Origin: an uncultured Woeseiaceae bacterium
GTDB lineage: Bacteria; Pseudomonadota; Gammaproteobacteria; Steroidobacterales; Woeseiaceae
Direction: 5' to 3'
NCBI GenBank assembly: GCA_945788625.1
Contig: CALZMQ010000003.1
Span: 1-64,000 of the forward strand
Length of the DNA: 64,000 nucleotides
In this document: positions 18,202 to 25,590 of the stretch, piece by piece
How the letters are laid out: each line of letters begins with the position of its first letter
Position numbering within the stretch: the stretch's first letter is position 1
Position numbers and translations under genes: made by a program
Notes under the pieces: model-generated
Told to the model about the DNA's origin: nothing
Databases searched by the model: none
What the model saw: the letters and a program-made list of their open reading frames with translations, nothing else

Positions 18202-18693
18202 ATGAAAATCCGCAGAGATCATGAGTACGCGCACAGCACGGATACCGTGTTTGATTTGTTTACCGATGCAAAAGAGATCGAAGCGAAACAGCAGGCGCTC
18301 GATGCACGAAATATGCGTGTAGTGGAATGCGAACGAGATGCTGACGGTGCGGTCGTCAGGTTCGTTCGCGAGTTGCCCGCCGATGTGCCCGGCGTCCTCG
18401 GCAAATTCCTGCAGCCCTGGAATACCGTGGAGCAGGCGGAGCAATGGTGCAGCCGCGGCGACGGCGTGTACAAGGCAGACATCGACATCGACATCGCCAA
18501 CGTTCCGGTCACCATCAGCGGAACACTGGAACTCGAGCCTGTGGAAGACGGCTGCGTCAATCACGTTCGTATGGAAATCGACTGTGGTATTCCGTTCGTC
18601 GGCAAGACACTGGCCGAGTTTGTTACAAAAGACTGCAAGCGCATCATTGCCGAGGAGTACGAATACATCCGCGATCGATTGGGGCCCGGCTGA
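18202..18693 (+). CDS. DUF2505-family (SRPBCC/START-like) protein
   Basis: The 163-residue protein matches DUF2505: an N-terminal START-like strand and helix (YAHSTDTVFDLFTD), a PWNTVEQAEQW segment, then VPVTISGTLELEPVEDGC and a C-terminal helix (KDCKRIIAEEYEYIRDRL). Such folds bind hydrophobic ligands, which fits the lipid cluster. ATG 18202 is taken as the start; an in-frame TTG at 18190 directly after the HMGR stop is possible. The 3' half (18457-18693) is duplicated at 21525-21758, downstream of the toxin-like cassette. Confidence 0.8.
   Translation: MKIRRDHEYAHSTDTVFDLFTDAKEIEAKQQALDARNMRVVECERDADGAVVRFVRELPADVPGVLGKFLQPWNTVEQAEQWCSRGDGVYKADIDIDIANVPVTISGTLELEPVEDGCVNHVRMEIDCGIPFVGKTLAEFVTKDCKRIIAEEYEYIRDRLGPG
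18457..18693 (+). repeat. Left copy of a roughly 235-bp direct repeat (3' half of the DUF2505 gene)
   Basis: This stretch recurs at 21525-21758 in the same orientation, with about 10 substitutions and one 6-bp in-frame deletion by eye, diverging only in the last dozen bases. The two copies start 3,068 bp apart and enclose the leukocidin-like gene and the Pro-rich protein gene. Confidence 0.85.
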
Positions 18694-18796
18694 AACGGCT
18701 GACGCCCTGCCCTGTCACCGGTCCAGCAATGGCACGAGCCCGTAAGCCTCGCCGCAACTGGCATATCGCCAGACTTTGGTCAATACTGAATACTGA

Positions 18797-18817
18797 GGGC
18801 GCCCTCTAACGGCGCCC
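18797..18817 (+). terminator. Short GC hairpin between DUF2505 and the toxin-like gene
   Basis: GGGCGCC (18797-18803) pairs with GGCGCCC (18811-18817) around a CTCTAAC loop, about 100 bp after the DUF2505 stop. No U-tract follows, so termination is only possible, not demonstrated. Confidence 0.4.
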
Positions 18818-18851
18818 GGGATTTGAAACCTTGCGACTGGAGCAGTCGACT

Positions 18852-20858
18852 ATGGTGTTCGGGAACGCAATGCGTATCGGGCTCGTTTGGCTCGGACTGC
18901 TTGGCCTGGTCGGTTACGCCTCCGGTGCGGCTACGGGGCTCAACGTCAATCGCGTGGTCTACACGCACGCCGGGGGTACCGGAGAATTCTACGCCGACGG
19001 CGCCGGCTTCTGGACCGAGCGGAATCCGGACAGTTCATTCCGCTTCGAGGAACGACGCCGCGACCAGAACGCCGTGCACCTGTACGATCCGGGTCGAGAT
19101 GTCTGGATCATGCTCGACCTCAGTCAGCGTGTTATCCGCTACAGAAGTGGCGACGGACCCTACTCGACCATATATGCGATCGACGCCAGCGAGCCAAAAG
19201 GAACTGTCGCGGCGCCTCAACCTCCAAGTCCTGCCAAACCGCCGGCGCAGTCGAAGTCGGCCTGGACCGTCGTGGGGGTGAGTTACGAGCTGCCCTGGGG
19301 TGGGACACTCAGCTACACTCAGAACGCCGACGCCAGTTGGACCAAACGCTCGCCGGAAGGCACCGTCACTTATTTCGAGGAGGCCCGGAACGAAAGTTAC
19401 GTGCAGCTACACCACCCGGGCCGTGCGGAGTGGGTCAGGCTCAACGTGCAACGAGGCATGATCCAGTTTGGAGACGCTGCGGATGGGCAATATTCAAACG
19501 TGTACGGCATAACAGACGTTCAGCACCAGGTTGCCGCCAGGACAGAGGCCCAAAAGCCGGTGCTTCCGCCACGAGCATCCGAGCCCCAGCCTGTTCAAAA
19601 CGTCCAGGTGCTCATTAGAAATTCAAACCGGGTACAGATGGGGGTCTACATTGATGACCCGCAGGCAGGCCTGGTTCACGATGTCGAATTACCGTTCCAG
19701 ACATCGTACATGCAGTATTACCCGGTCGGTACGATCCTCGTCTTCGGTCCACAGGGTGGTGCGGCAGTACAAGTCTACACCGTAAATTCCAATCCCGAAC
19801 AACAGGTGGAAATCGAAGGTGAACAGCAAGAGGCGATTGCGCAGTCGCAGCCGCAGGCGCCGCCGCAAATTCAGACCACGCAGGCGACCATCTCCGGGGA
19901 CGGATCAAGCCATGCGACGCAGGTAGCCGGTATTGGCGCGGTCGATGAATCCAATCTTGCGATGCAATTCAGGACCCGGATCGTAACACTCAGGAGAGAC
20001 CTGCCCGATGGCAGCGAGAATCATCCGATCGTCCTCGACTTCAACCCGCAAGTGTATGCCTGGTATGAGAACGGTTCGACGTTCATACGTGTCGATACGT
20101 ACAGCTCTCGTCTGCGCATCGAAAACTACCGTGCTACGCAGTTCGACCAGGGGCCCTTTATTGAAAAGATAGAGATCCAGGCGCGTTATCCGCAGCATCT
20201 GCAACTGACCGATTACTTCCCGCAGAACAACATGAACTCCACGCAGGTGTCTTCCAGCAGATCGCTTTCGATAGGTGGCAATGCCGGTCCGCACCCTTAT
20301 TCGGTCGGGGTCAGCGCTATGCTCAGCACTTCAAACTCGGCATCCGCCAACGTTCCCGACTTCAGGTCGGAAACCAGTCACTATGCCGGCGCGGTAAACA
20401 CGAACTGGGCTCTCTGCGGTATTCCGGGTCAGGACGACAGAGGCCGCACTCATTGTGTGTACAACGAACCATTGGACCTGGGATACAAAGATGACGGCCG
20501 CTGGATTTCCGGCTTGTCGGAGCTTCCCCCGATGGCCAGGAACTTCTCATCGATGCGCCAGAGTTTCGTATTGAGTGCACCCGGTTTGTTGTCCTCTACG
20601 GAAGAAGTCGGATTTACGTTCGGTGTTGACCTGAGAATCGTTCATCTCGCGAAACGCACACATGAGGTGCTAAAGCCCGGAGCGGAAATAGGCACCGCGC
20701 TCGCATGCATAGACCCTCAATCAGCGACTTGCAAGCGCATGAAGAAAGGTGACGGGGTTTATCATCTGACTTCCAGAGAGGCAAGCACGAATTTCGATGT
20801 GCGTTTGCGTATCGATCTCGCACCACTAGCGAATTCGATCCGCACGTTGGGGCTGTAA
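18852..20858 (+). CDS. Putative secreted leukocidin/hemolysin-fold pore-forming protein with N-terminal repeats
   Basis: The 668-residue protein has a signal peptide (GLVWLGLLGLVGYASG). Two homologous domains of about 75 residues follow (about 30-110 and 135-215), sharing GGxxxYxxxAxFWTxRxPxxSxxxFEExRR-like and LYDPGR/LHHPGR-like motifs, then a third beta domain and a Gln/Pro-rich linker. The C-terminal half resembles staphylococcal alpha-hemolysin/leukocidins: LTDYFPQNNMNSTQVSS, then alternating Ser/Gly-rich strands (SLSIGGNAGPHPYSVGVSA) and ANVPDF, equivalent to the DYYPRN, prestem and QPDF order of that family. ATG 18852 has GGAG 9 nt upstream. The fold assignment rests on motif order seen by eye, not on a search. 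Four Cys are present near the C-terminus. The next gene follows after 20 bp. Confidence 0.6.
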   Translation: MVFGNAMRIGLVWLGLLGLVGYASGAATGLNVNRVVYTHAGGTGEFYADGAGFWTERNPDSSFRFEERRRDQNAVHLYDPGRDVWIMLDLSQRVIRYRSGDGPYSTIYAIDASEPKGTVAAPQPPSPAKPPAQSKSAWTVVGVSYELPWGGTLSYTQNADASWTKRSPEGTVTYFEEARNESYVQLHHPGRAEWVRLNVQRGMIQFGDAADGQYSNVYGITDVQHQVAARTEAQKPVLPPRASEPQPVQNVQVLIRNSNRVQMGVYIDDPQAGLVHDVELPFQTSYMQYYPVGTILVFGPQGGAAVQVYTVNSNPEQQVEIEGEQQEAIAQSQPQAPPQIQTTQATISGDGSSHATQVAGIGAVDESNLAMQFRTRIVTLRRDLPDGSENHPIVLDFNPQVYAWYENGSTFIRVDTYSSRLRIENYRATQFDQGPFIEKIEIQARYPQHLQLTDYFPQNNMNSTQVSSSRSLSIGGNAGPHPYSVGVSAMLSTSNSASANVPDFRSETSHYAGAVNTNWALCGIPGQDDRGRTHCVYNEPLDLGYKDDGRWISGLSELPPMARNFSSMRQSFVLSAPGLLSSTEEVGFTFGVDLRIVHLAKRTHEVLKPGAEIGTALACIDPQSATCKRMKKGDGVYHLTSREASTNFDVRLRIDLAPLANSIRTLGL

Positions 20859-20878
20859 CAGAATTTAAGGGGTGTAAT

Positions 20879-21502
20879 ATGAAAACGTGGATAGCGATCC
20901 TTTTGGTACTTGCCCTGCCAGTCAATACCATTTACGCGGCACCACCCGCCACGCCGCCGACGAAACCGAAACCGGCGAAGGCACCCAAGCCTCAAGAGCA
21001 ACCGCCGCAGCCGGCGCCCGCGGCGGCACCGAAGGGGCAGTATTTCGATAATCCTCCTGCCCCGGGGGCGCAGCAATATCAACAGTTGCCCGTTGCTCCC
21101 GCGAAGCGTGGCGAAGGCCAGGTACTCAACAGGGCGAATGCCGCGCGGCAACTGCCGCGAACTGACGAGAAACCAGCGCAACCTGCGCCCGGTGCAGCGC
21201 CGACGGGGCAGTATTTCGATAATCCTCCGGCCCCGGGGAATCGCGCACCCGGCACTCAACGTACACCTGCAGCATCGGAATATGGCAGCTTAACGGTCGC
21301 GCCACCGCGGCGTGGCGAAGGACAGGTGCTGAACCGAACCGATGCTACGCGGCAATTGCCGGTGCAGAACCGCAGCGGCAATCAATCCGGGCAGTACGAC
21401 CGCACTGGACAACCGCTCGACCCGAGTGCTACCAGGTATCAACGGCTGCCGGGACCATCGAAAAGTGAGGATTCGCCGGATACAGCAAAAGAAAAACAGT
21501 AA
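20879..21502 (+). CDS. Secreted Pro-rich repeat protein
   Basis: The 207-residue protein has a signal peptide ending AIYAA-like (NTIYAAPPAT). The rest is low-complexity and repetitive. Two units of about 60 residues run GQYFDNPPAPG, then a YQQLPVAP/YGSLTVAP block, then KRGEGQVLNR or RRGEGQVLNR and ARQLP/TRQLP. A third partial unit is QYDRTGQPLDPSATRYQRLP. No catalytic motif is seen and it is probably extended or cell-wall/surface-interacting. It lies 20 bp after the pore-forming-like gene and is probably co-transcribed with it. Role unknown. Confidence 0.65.
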   Translation: MKTWIAILLVLALPVNTIYAAPPATPPTKPKPAKAPKPQEQPPQPAPAAAPKGQYFDNPPAPGAQQYQQLPVAPAKRGEGQVLNRANAARQLPRTDEKPAQPAPGAAPTGQYFDNPPAPGNRAPGTQRTPAASEYGSLTVAPPRRGEGQVLNRTDATRQLPVQNRSGNQSGQYDRTGQPLDPSATRYQRLPGPSKSEDSPDTAKEKQ

Positions 21503-21524
21503 CAACGTCGGCCGACGCGGTGGT

Positions 21525-21758
21525 GGCGATGGCGTGTACAAGGCAAACATCGACATCGCCAACGTTCCGGTCACCATCAGCGGAACACTGGAGCTCGAGC
21601 CCGTGGAAGACGGCTGCGTCAATCACGTTCGTATGGAAATCGACTGTGGTATTCCGTTCGTCGGCAAGACACTGGTCGAGTTTGTTACAAAAGACTGCAA
21701 GCGCATCATCGCCGACGAGTACAAGTACATCAGCGATCGATTGCGGCTCGGTCTATGA
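21525..21758 (+). pseudogene. Duplicated 3' fragment of the DUF2505 gene
   Basis: The fragment encodes GDGVYKANIDIANVPVTISG onward to the natural stop, nearly identical to the C-terminal half of the DUF2505 protein at 18202-18693. It lacks the N-terminal half and any plausible ribosome-binding site, so it is not expected to make a functional protein. It begins 22 bp after the Pro-rich gene stop, and its last 29 bp overlap, antisense, the 3' end of the acyltransferase gene. Confidence 0.85.
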
Positions 21759-22938
21759 ACTTCCTGCGAATAGCCCGCGCTATCGGTTTCTCGACCAGGT
21801 AGGTGCTGGGTATCGCCAGCGCCATGATCAGCGCAACGGCTATCCAGATCTGGTACGGCCCTATGGTGGGAAAGATCATCAGCGATACATACATGGATAT
21901 CAGGACGACGCTTTGCCAGATAAAGATGGAATACCCGGTCTCCCCCAAAAAGCCTGTACCGGGCAGTGAAAAGATCTGGGCCAGAAGCCCCTTGCCGCGA
22001 GCCAGGTCCAGCACAATCACGATGAAGAAAGGCATCAGCAAGCCCTGGCGGAGAAAGAACTTCAGCGGTTGCTCGATTCCCGGTGTGCAGCCGATGGCGA
22101 CAACGACGATGAAGGCCACATCGCCCCAGGCGAACCGGGAGGGACCTGACGGCGCCGGGTTGAAGCGACTCAGTGAGAATACGCGGGTCATGAGCATTCC
22201 CGCCGCAAAGTACGGCACCCAGAAAAGCGGTGTGTTGGCGACGAACATGTCGACGTTCATGCTCCAGGGAGCACCCGTGGCCATCCTTGCGGTGTATACC
22301 AATGTCGGGATGATCGAGATGAATGGCATGGCGATAAGGGCGATGATCATCTGGCGGCGGGACAAGCGGCTCAGCGATATCATCAGCCACGGCATGATCA
22401 GGTAGAGAAAGACCAGCGCAGAGATCGTCCAGGTGGGCCAACTCCACAAGGGAATCCACGGCGGGATCCAGGCCTGGACCAGGGCCATCGTAGCCAGCGC
22501 GCTCGGGACGAACGTGCTGAGCGGCATACCCTGACTGAGCACCCAGGGCGTCTGCGTCAGGAGAATGATCGTCATCACGATCAGATGGATGGGGTAGATG
22601 CGGGCAGCGCGCAATGACCAGAAACGCCGCCTGGTCGTGATCAGTTGCCCGTCTTCGCCCCAGTAGAGGTAGGCCAGTATGAAGCCGGATAAGAGAAAGA
22701 AAAGGCTGGTCGATATCCAGCCATTCGACAGGAATACCAAGAGGGTTTGCGGCGCGTCGTTGAAACCCATCAGCAGAGTCGCCATGCCCTCGGGTTTTTC
22801 GCTGCGAGACGTCGCCAACAGGTGAAACAGAAAGATGTGAAAGATCGCGAAGAAACGAATACCGGTCAGCGCAGGCAGGTAGTAGTCGTTAGTTCTTTGA
22901 GAAGCCGTTCGCCGAGGGTTGTTATTCGGTTTTTCCAT
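21730..22938 (-). CDS. Acyltransferase-3 family membrane protein (OafA/YrhL-like)
   Basis: A roughly 402-residue integral membrane O-acyltransferase. The N-terminus LTGIRFFAIFHIFLFH carries the family His region and the Arg of the first helix. FFLLSGFILAY and RRFWSLRAARIYPIHL follow, then about ten hydrophobic helices. ATG 22938 is preferred (AGGAT 9 nt upstream) over an in-frame TTG at 22983. Such enzymes acetylate or acylate surface sugars; the acceptor is unknown. The last nine codons (IDRAAIDR and stop) are read from the antisense strand of the DUF2505 fragment, so the natural C-terminus was probably replaced when that duplication arose. Confidence 0.82.
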   Translation of the reverse strand: MEKPNNNPRRTASQRTNDYYLPALTGIRFFAIFHIFLFHLLATSRSEKPEGMATLLMGFNDAPQTLLVFLSNGWISTSLFFLLSGFILAYLYWGEDGQLITTRRRFWSLRAARIYPIHLIVMTIILLTQTPWVLSQGMPLSTFVPSALATMALVQAWIPPWIPLWSWPTWTISALVFLYLIMPWLMISLSRLSRRQMIIALIAMPFISIIPTLVYTARMATGAPWSMNVDMFVANTPLFWVPYFAAGMLMTRVFSLSRFNPAPSGPSRFAWGDVAFIVVVAIGCTPGIEQPLKFFLRQGLLMPFFIVIVLDLARGKGLLAQIFSLPGTGFLGETGYSIFIWQSVVLISMYVSLMIFPTIGPYQIWIAVALIMALAIPSTYLVEKPIARAIRRKFIDRAAIDR

Positions 22939-23439
22939 CCAGCTTGATCCTGATCGGGCCGATACGCAGGGTAAACGATTCAAGGGATCGAGACACGCCC
23001 GTCGATGCCGGTGGACAGACCGAAGATGTGAGCGTGAGTTTGATTCGTGACTGAATATTGCCGAATTACGACGATATCACCTGAGGTATTTTCAGGTCTG
23101 GGCTGAATTTTTTTCGTTTGCGGATTACCTCCCGAGTCCCCAGACTTCGGGCATCAAACGCTGAAGAGTGCCGGGAAACCGCTATGGCACTTGAAATCGA
23201 AACAGAACCCGGAGTCACACTGACCCCCGACCCATCGCTACTGACATAGCATCTGGCAGCGCACACCGGCACGACCAGACGGCGACGGAACACGCCAGGT
23301 TTCAGTGAACCAGCCGCACATCCGAGCCGATCTGTTTTCATTCGTGGGCCTTGTCGCCCCCAAACCAAACTTGCGCCTGCCGGCCCGTGGAATCGGGTCG
23401 GTTGCAGTCCACTATCTACTTCGCCAGGGAGATAATCCT
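22939..23439. other. Intergenic region without a recognisable gene
   Basis: About 500 bp between the acyltransferase start and the small gene at 23440. A weak inverted repeat ACCTGA/TCAGGT (23079-23097) followed by a T-rich run is visible. The open frames here have no family resemblance or convincing start. An AGGGAGA ribosome-binding site lies at the right end. Confidence 0.5.
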
Positions 23440-23664
23440 ATGAATACAAAATACGAGAAATCGCGTGATGCTTTCACGTTTAGTCTGGGCGGCCTCTCGA
23501 TCAGGAGTTCGTTCGTCCCGATGCCAGCAATCGCAGACGACCGGTACGACCGGGCGCGGGAGGCTGACCCGAAACCATCTCAGGAAGACCAACCGGATAC
23601 GGATAAGGAAATGAAATTATTCTGGGGGCGGTTCTGGCTCCGGGCCCGGCGCCGGGCGGCGTGA
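23440..23664 (+). CDS. Small hypothetical protein
   Basis: The 74-residue product starts MNTKYEKSRDAFTFSLGGLS, contains an acidic, Pro-containing middle (PKPSQEDQPDTDKE) and ends strongly basic (WGRFWLRARRRAA). ATG 23440 is supported by GGGAGA about 8 nt upstream. No domain, signal peptide or membrane helix is clear. It might be a small regulator or a spurious frame; there is no operon context. Confidence 0.4.
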   Translation: MNTKYEKSRDAFTFSLGGLSIRSSFVPMPAIADDRYDRAREADPKPSQEDQPDTDKEMKLFWGRFWLRARRRAA

Positions 23665-23792
23665 TTCGGCATCACCGGAAATTGTATCAAGCTGTTACGG
23701 GGCATGGCGTTCAACAAGCCGATTATGATTTCATAACTGGCTGAAGTTCGCCTACCCGCAGTCCGGCGAAGCCGATGCAGAGGAAAATGACA

Positions 23793-24077
23793 ATGAAAGC
23801 TATCTGGAACAATCACGTACTGGCAGAATCCGACGACACGGTTTTCGTTGAAGGCAATTACTATTTTCCGAGGACCGCCGTCAGGGAGTCACTCCCGGAA
23901 GAGAGTGATATGACGTCATTTTGCCAGTGGAAAGGCACCGCGAACTACTACAACCTCGTCGTTGACGGCAAAGAAAATCCTGATGCGGCCTGGTATTACA
24001 GAGAACCAAAAGACGCGGCGAGAAGAATCGCAGGCCGAATTGCGTTCTGGCGCGGTGTCGAGGTTGTCGAACGATAA
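23793..24077 (+). CDS. DUF427-domain protein
   Basis: A 94-residue single-domain protein with the DUF427 signature: an N-terminal WNNHVLAESDDTVFVEGNYYFP, then TSFCQWKGTANYY and NPDAAWYYREPKDAARRIAGRIAFWRG. The ATG at 23793 has AGAGGA 8 nt upstream; two earlier in-frame ATGs overlap that site and are less likely. DUF427 proteins are small cytoplasmic beta-tent folds without established activity. It stands alone, convergent with the following minus-strand gene. Confidence 0.88.
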   Translation: MKAIWNNHVLAESDDTVFVEGNYYFPRTAVRESLPEESDMTSFCQWKGTANYYNLVVDGKENPDAAWYYREPKDAARRIAGRIAFWRGVEVVER

Positions 24078-24158
24078 CGACAATTGCCTTCTGCGCCAGC
24101 AGCTTGCCGACTGTCGCGATGTCGCTCGAATTGCCAGTCAATTCGAATAGAGCCAGAC

Positions 24159-25208
24159 TCAAACGTGCTCCCTGACACACTCGACGCCGTCCATCGGCAT
24201 ACGGTAGACGTTCGTTACCCCTGCCCGGTCCGAATTGAAATAAATGAATTTCCCGTCCCGGCTCCAGAACGCGTAACTGTCCTTCCAGTCGCCCTCGGTC
24301 AGCCGGGTCGTGGTCTCACCGCCCGGGGCCAGAACGTAGAGGTTGTGTTTCCCGTGTTTGCCGCCGATGTCGGAACTGTAAACGATGTGACCGCCGTCCG
24401 GCGCCCAGTCCGGATAGCTTTCCTCGTAGTCGCCGTCCGTCAGCCGTGTCTTCTGGCCGGTTTCCATGTCATGAACCATCAGATCGAAGATGTAGCCACC
24501 CTCATCCCGCGTGCCTTGCTGGCGATGATAGAGAATCCGTTTCCCGTCGCCGGAAAAACGCGCGTGGGCGTCGTAACGGGGGTCCTCGGTAAGACGCCTC
24601 AACGTTTCGGTGGATTTTTCGAACAAGTAAATATCCGACTGCCCTTCCACGCGGTAGGAGTTGAACACGATGAACCGCCCGTCAGGCGAATAACTCGGAA
24701 GCCAGTCCCAGGCCTTGTGTGATGCTACCGCACGCAATTCGCCGCTTGCCCGTTCATATTCGAAGATGTCGGTCTTCCCGTTGTCGGTTTCCTGCGCCAC
24801 CACAATGAACCTGCCATCCGGCGAATATGGGCCCGAATTCGTGAGGATGTGCGAGAGATCCGTCTTCTCTCCGCTTGCCAGGTCCACTTCATAGACCTGG
24901 GTAACTGCATCGTTTTCATCCGCTCCCTCCAGCCGGGCGGCCATGGCAAGCAACAGTCCATCCGCGGAAGCCCCATGAACCTGATACTCATCATGATCGG
25001 CCGTGGTGATCTGCTCGATGACGCAGCCGCCGGGATCCGTCAGTTGTGCGAACGGGCTGACCGCCCCCGGCTTGGCAACCTGCTCGGGCACGTTGTCAGG
25101 AGCCTCGGCAGAACAGGAGATAAACGTGGGCAGGAACACCGCGATCATCAGCGTGAAATAACCAGAACGCCGAACTGTGTGCGTTGCTTTGTGGTTGAGC
25201 CGGATCAA
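24159..25208 (-). CDS. TolB-like PD40 beta-propeller lipoprotein
   Basis: The 349-residue protein has a hydrophobic export signal followed by a Cys (FISC, Cys32) consistent with lipoprotein processing. It then has six or so PD40/WD40-like blades with repeating motifs such as GPYSPDGRFIVVA, PSYSPDGRFIVFNS, ARFSGDGKRILY, PDWAPDGGHIVYSS and AFWSRDGKFIYFNS. Each is followed by a DIY/DLMV strand. This is the TolB C-terminal propeller type without the TolB N-terminal domain. It likely acts as a periplasmic binding platform; partner unknown. Confidence 0.8.
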   Translation of the reverse strand: MIRLNHKATHTVRRSGYFTLMIAVFLPTFISCSAEAPDNVPEQVAKPGAVSPFAQLTDPGGCVIEQITTADHDEYQVHGASADGLLLAMAARLEGADENDAVTQVYEVDLASGEKTDLSHILTNSGPYSPDGRFIVVAQETDNGKTDIFEYERASGELRAVASHKAWDWLPSYSPDGRFIVFNSYRVEGQSDIYLFEKSTETLRRLTEDPRYDAHARFSGDGKRILYHRQQGTRDEGGYIFDLMVHDMETGQKTRLTDGDYEESYPDWAPDGGHIVYSSDIGGKHGKHNLYVLAPGGETTTRLTEGDWKDSYAFWSRDGKFIYFNSDRAGVTNVYRMPMDGVECVREHV

Positions 25209-25590
25209 TTCATTGTCTCTGTTGTCTTGCGTTGCAAGCTGACCCGCACGGACGCCTCAATTTTAGCCCAGGTATTGGCTTTTTTTCCTGGCTTTGCGTT
25301 GAAGCGATATCCGAGCACGATGAAGCGCTTTATTACGTTGGCGATGCTCCGGGGCCGTACGGAGTAGATGAGATACCGGGTTGCCTGGCGCCTGGGATTT
25401 ACCCGATATTGGTGGCAAACGCGGTTTCCTCGTCCCGCATTTCACAAGCCACCTTATATACGTGCACTGGATACATGTGCGCTGGCTGAGCTGTCGAGAA
25501 CCGGAGCAGGTACCGCGTGAAACAAAATCGCCGCGTAACACTCTAAGGTACATGCTGCACCAGAACCCATTGTAGGTAATAATCGCACTC
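25209..25590. other. Divergent intergenic region
   Basis: A 382-bp gap between the PD40 lipoprotein (minus) and the TPR protein (plus). It should hold both promoters, but no strong -35/-10 pair, operator or RNA element was recognised, and the short open frames look random. Confidence 0.45.

Noticed and set aside
23066..23368. 100-codon minus-strand frame in the gap after the acyltransferase
   Set aside because: Unusual composition, no ribosome-binding site and no recognisable motif.
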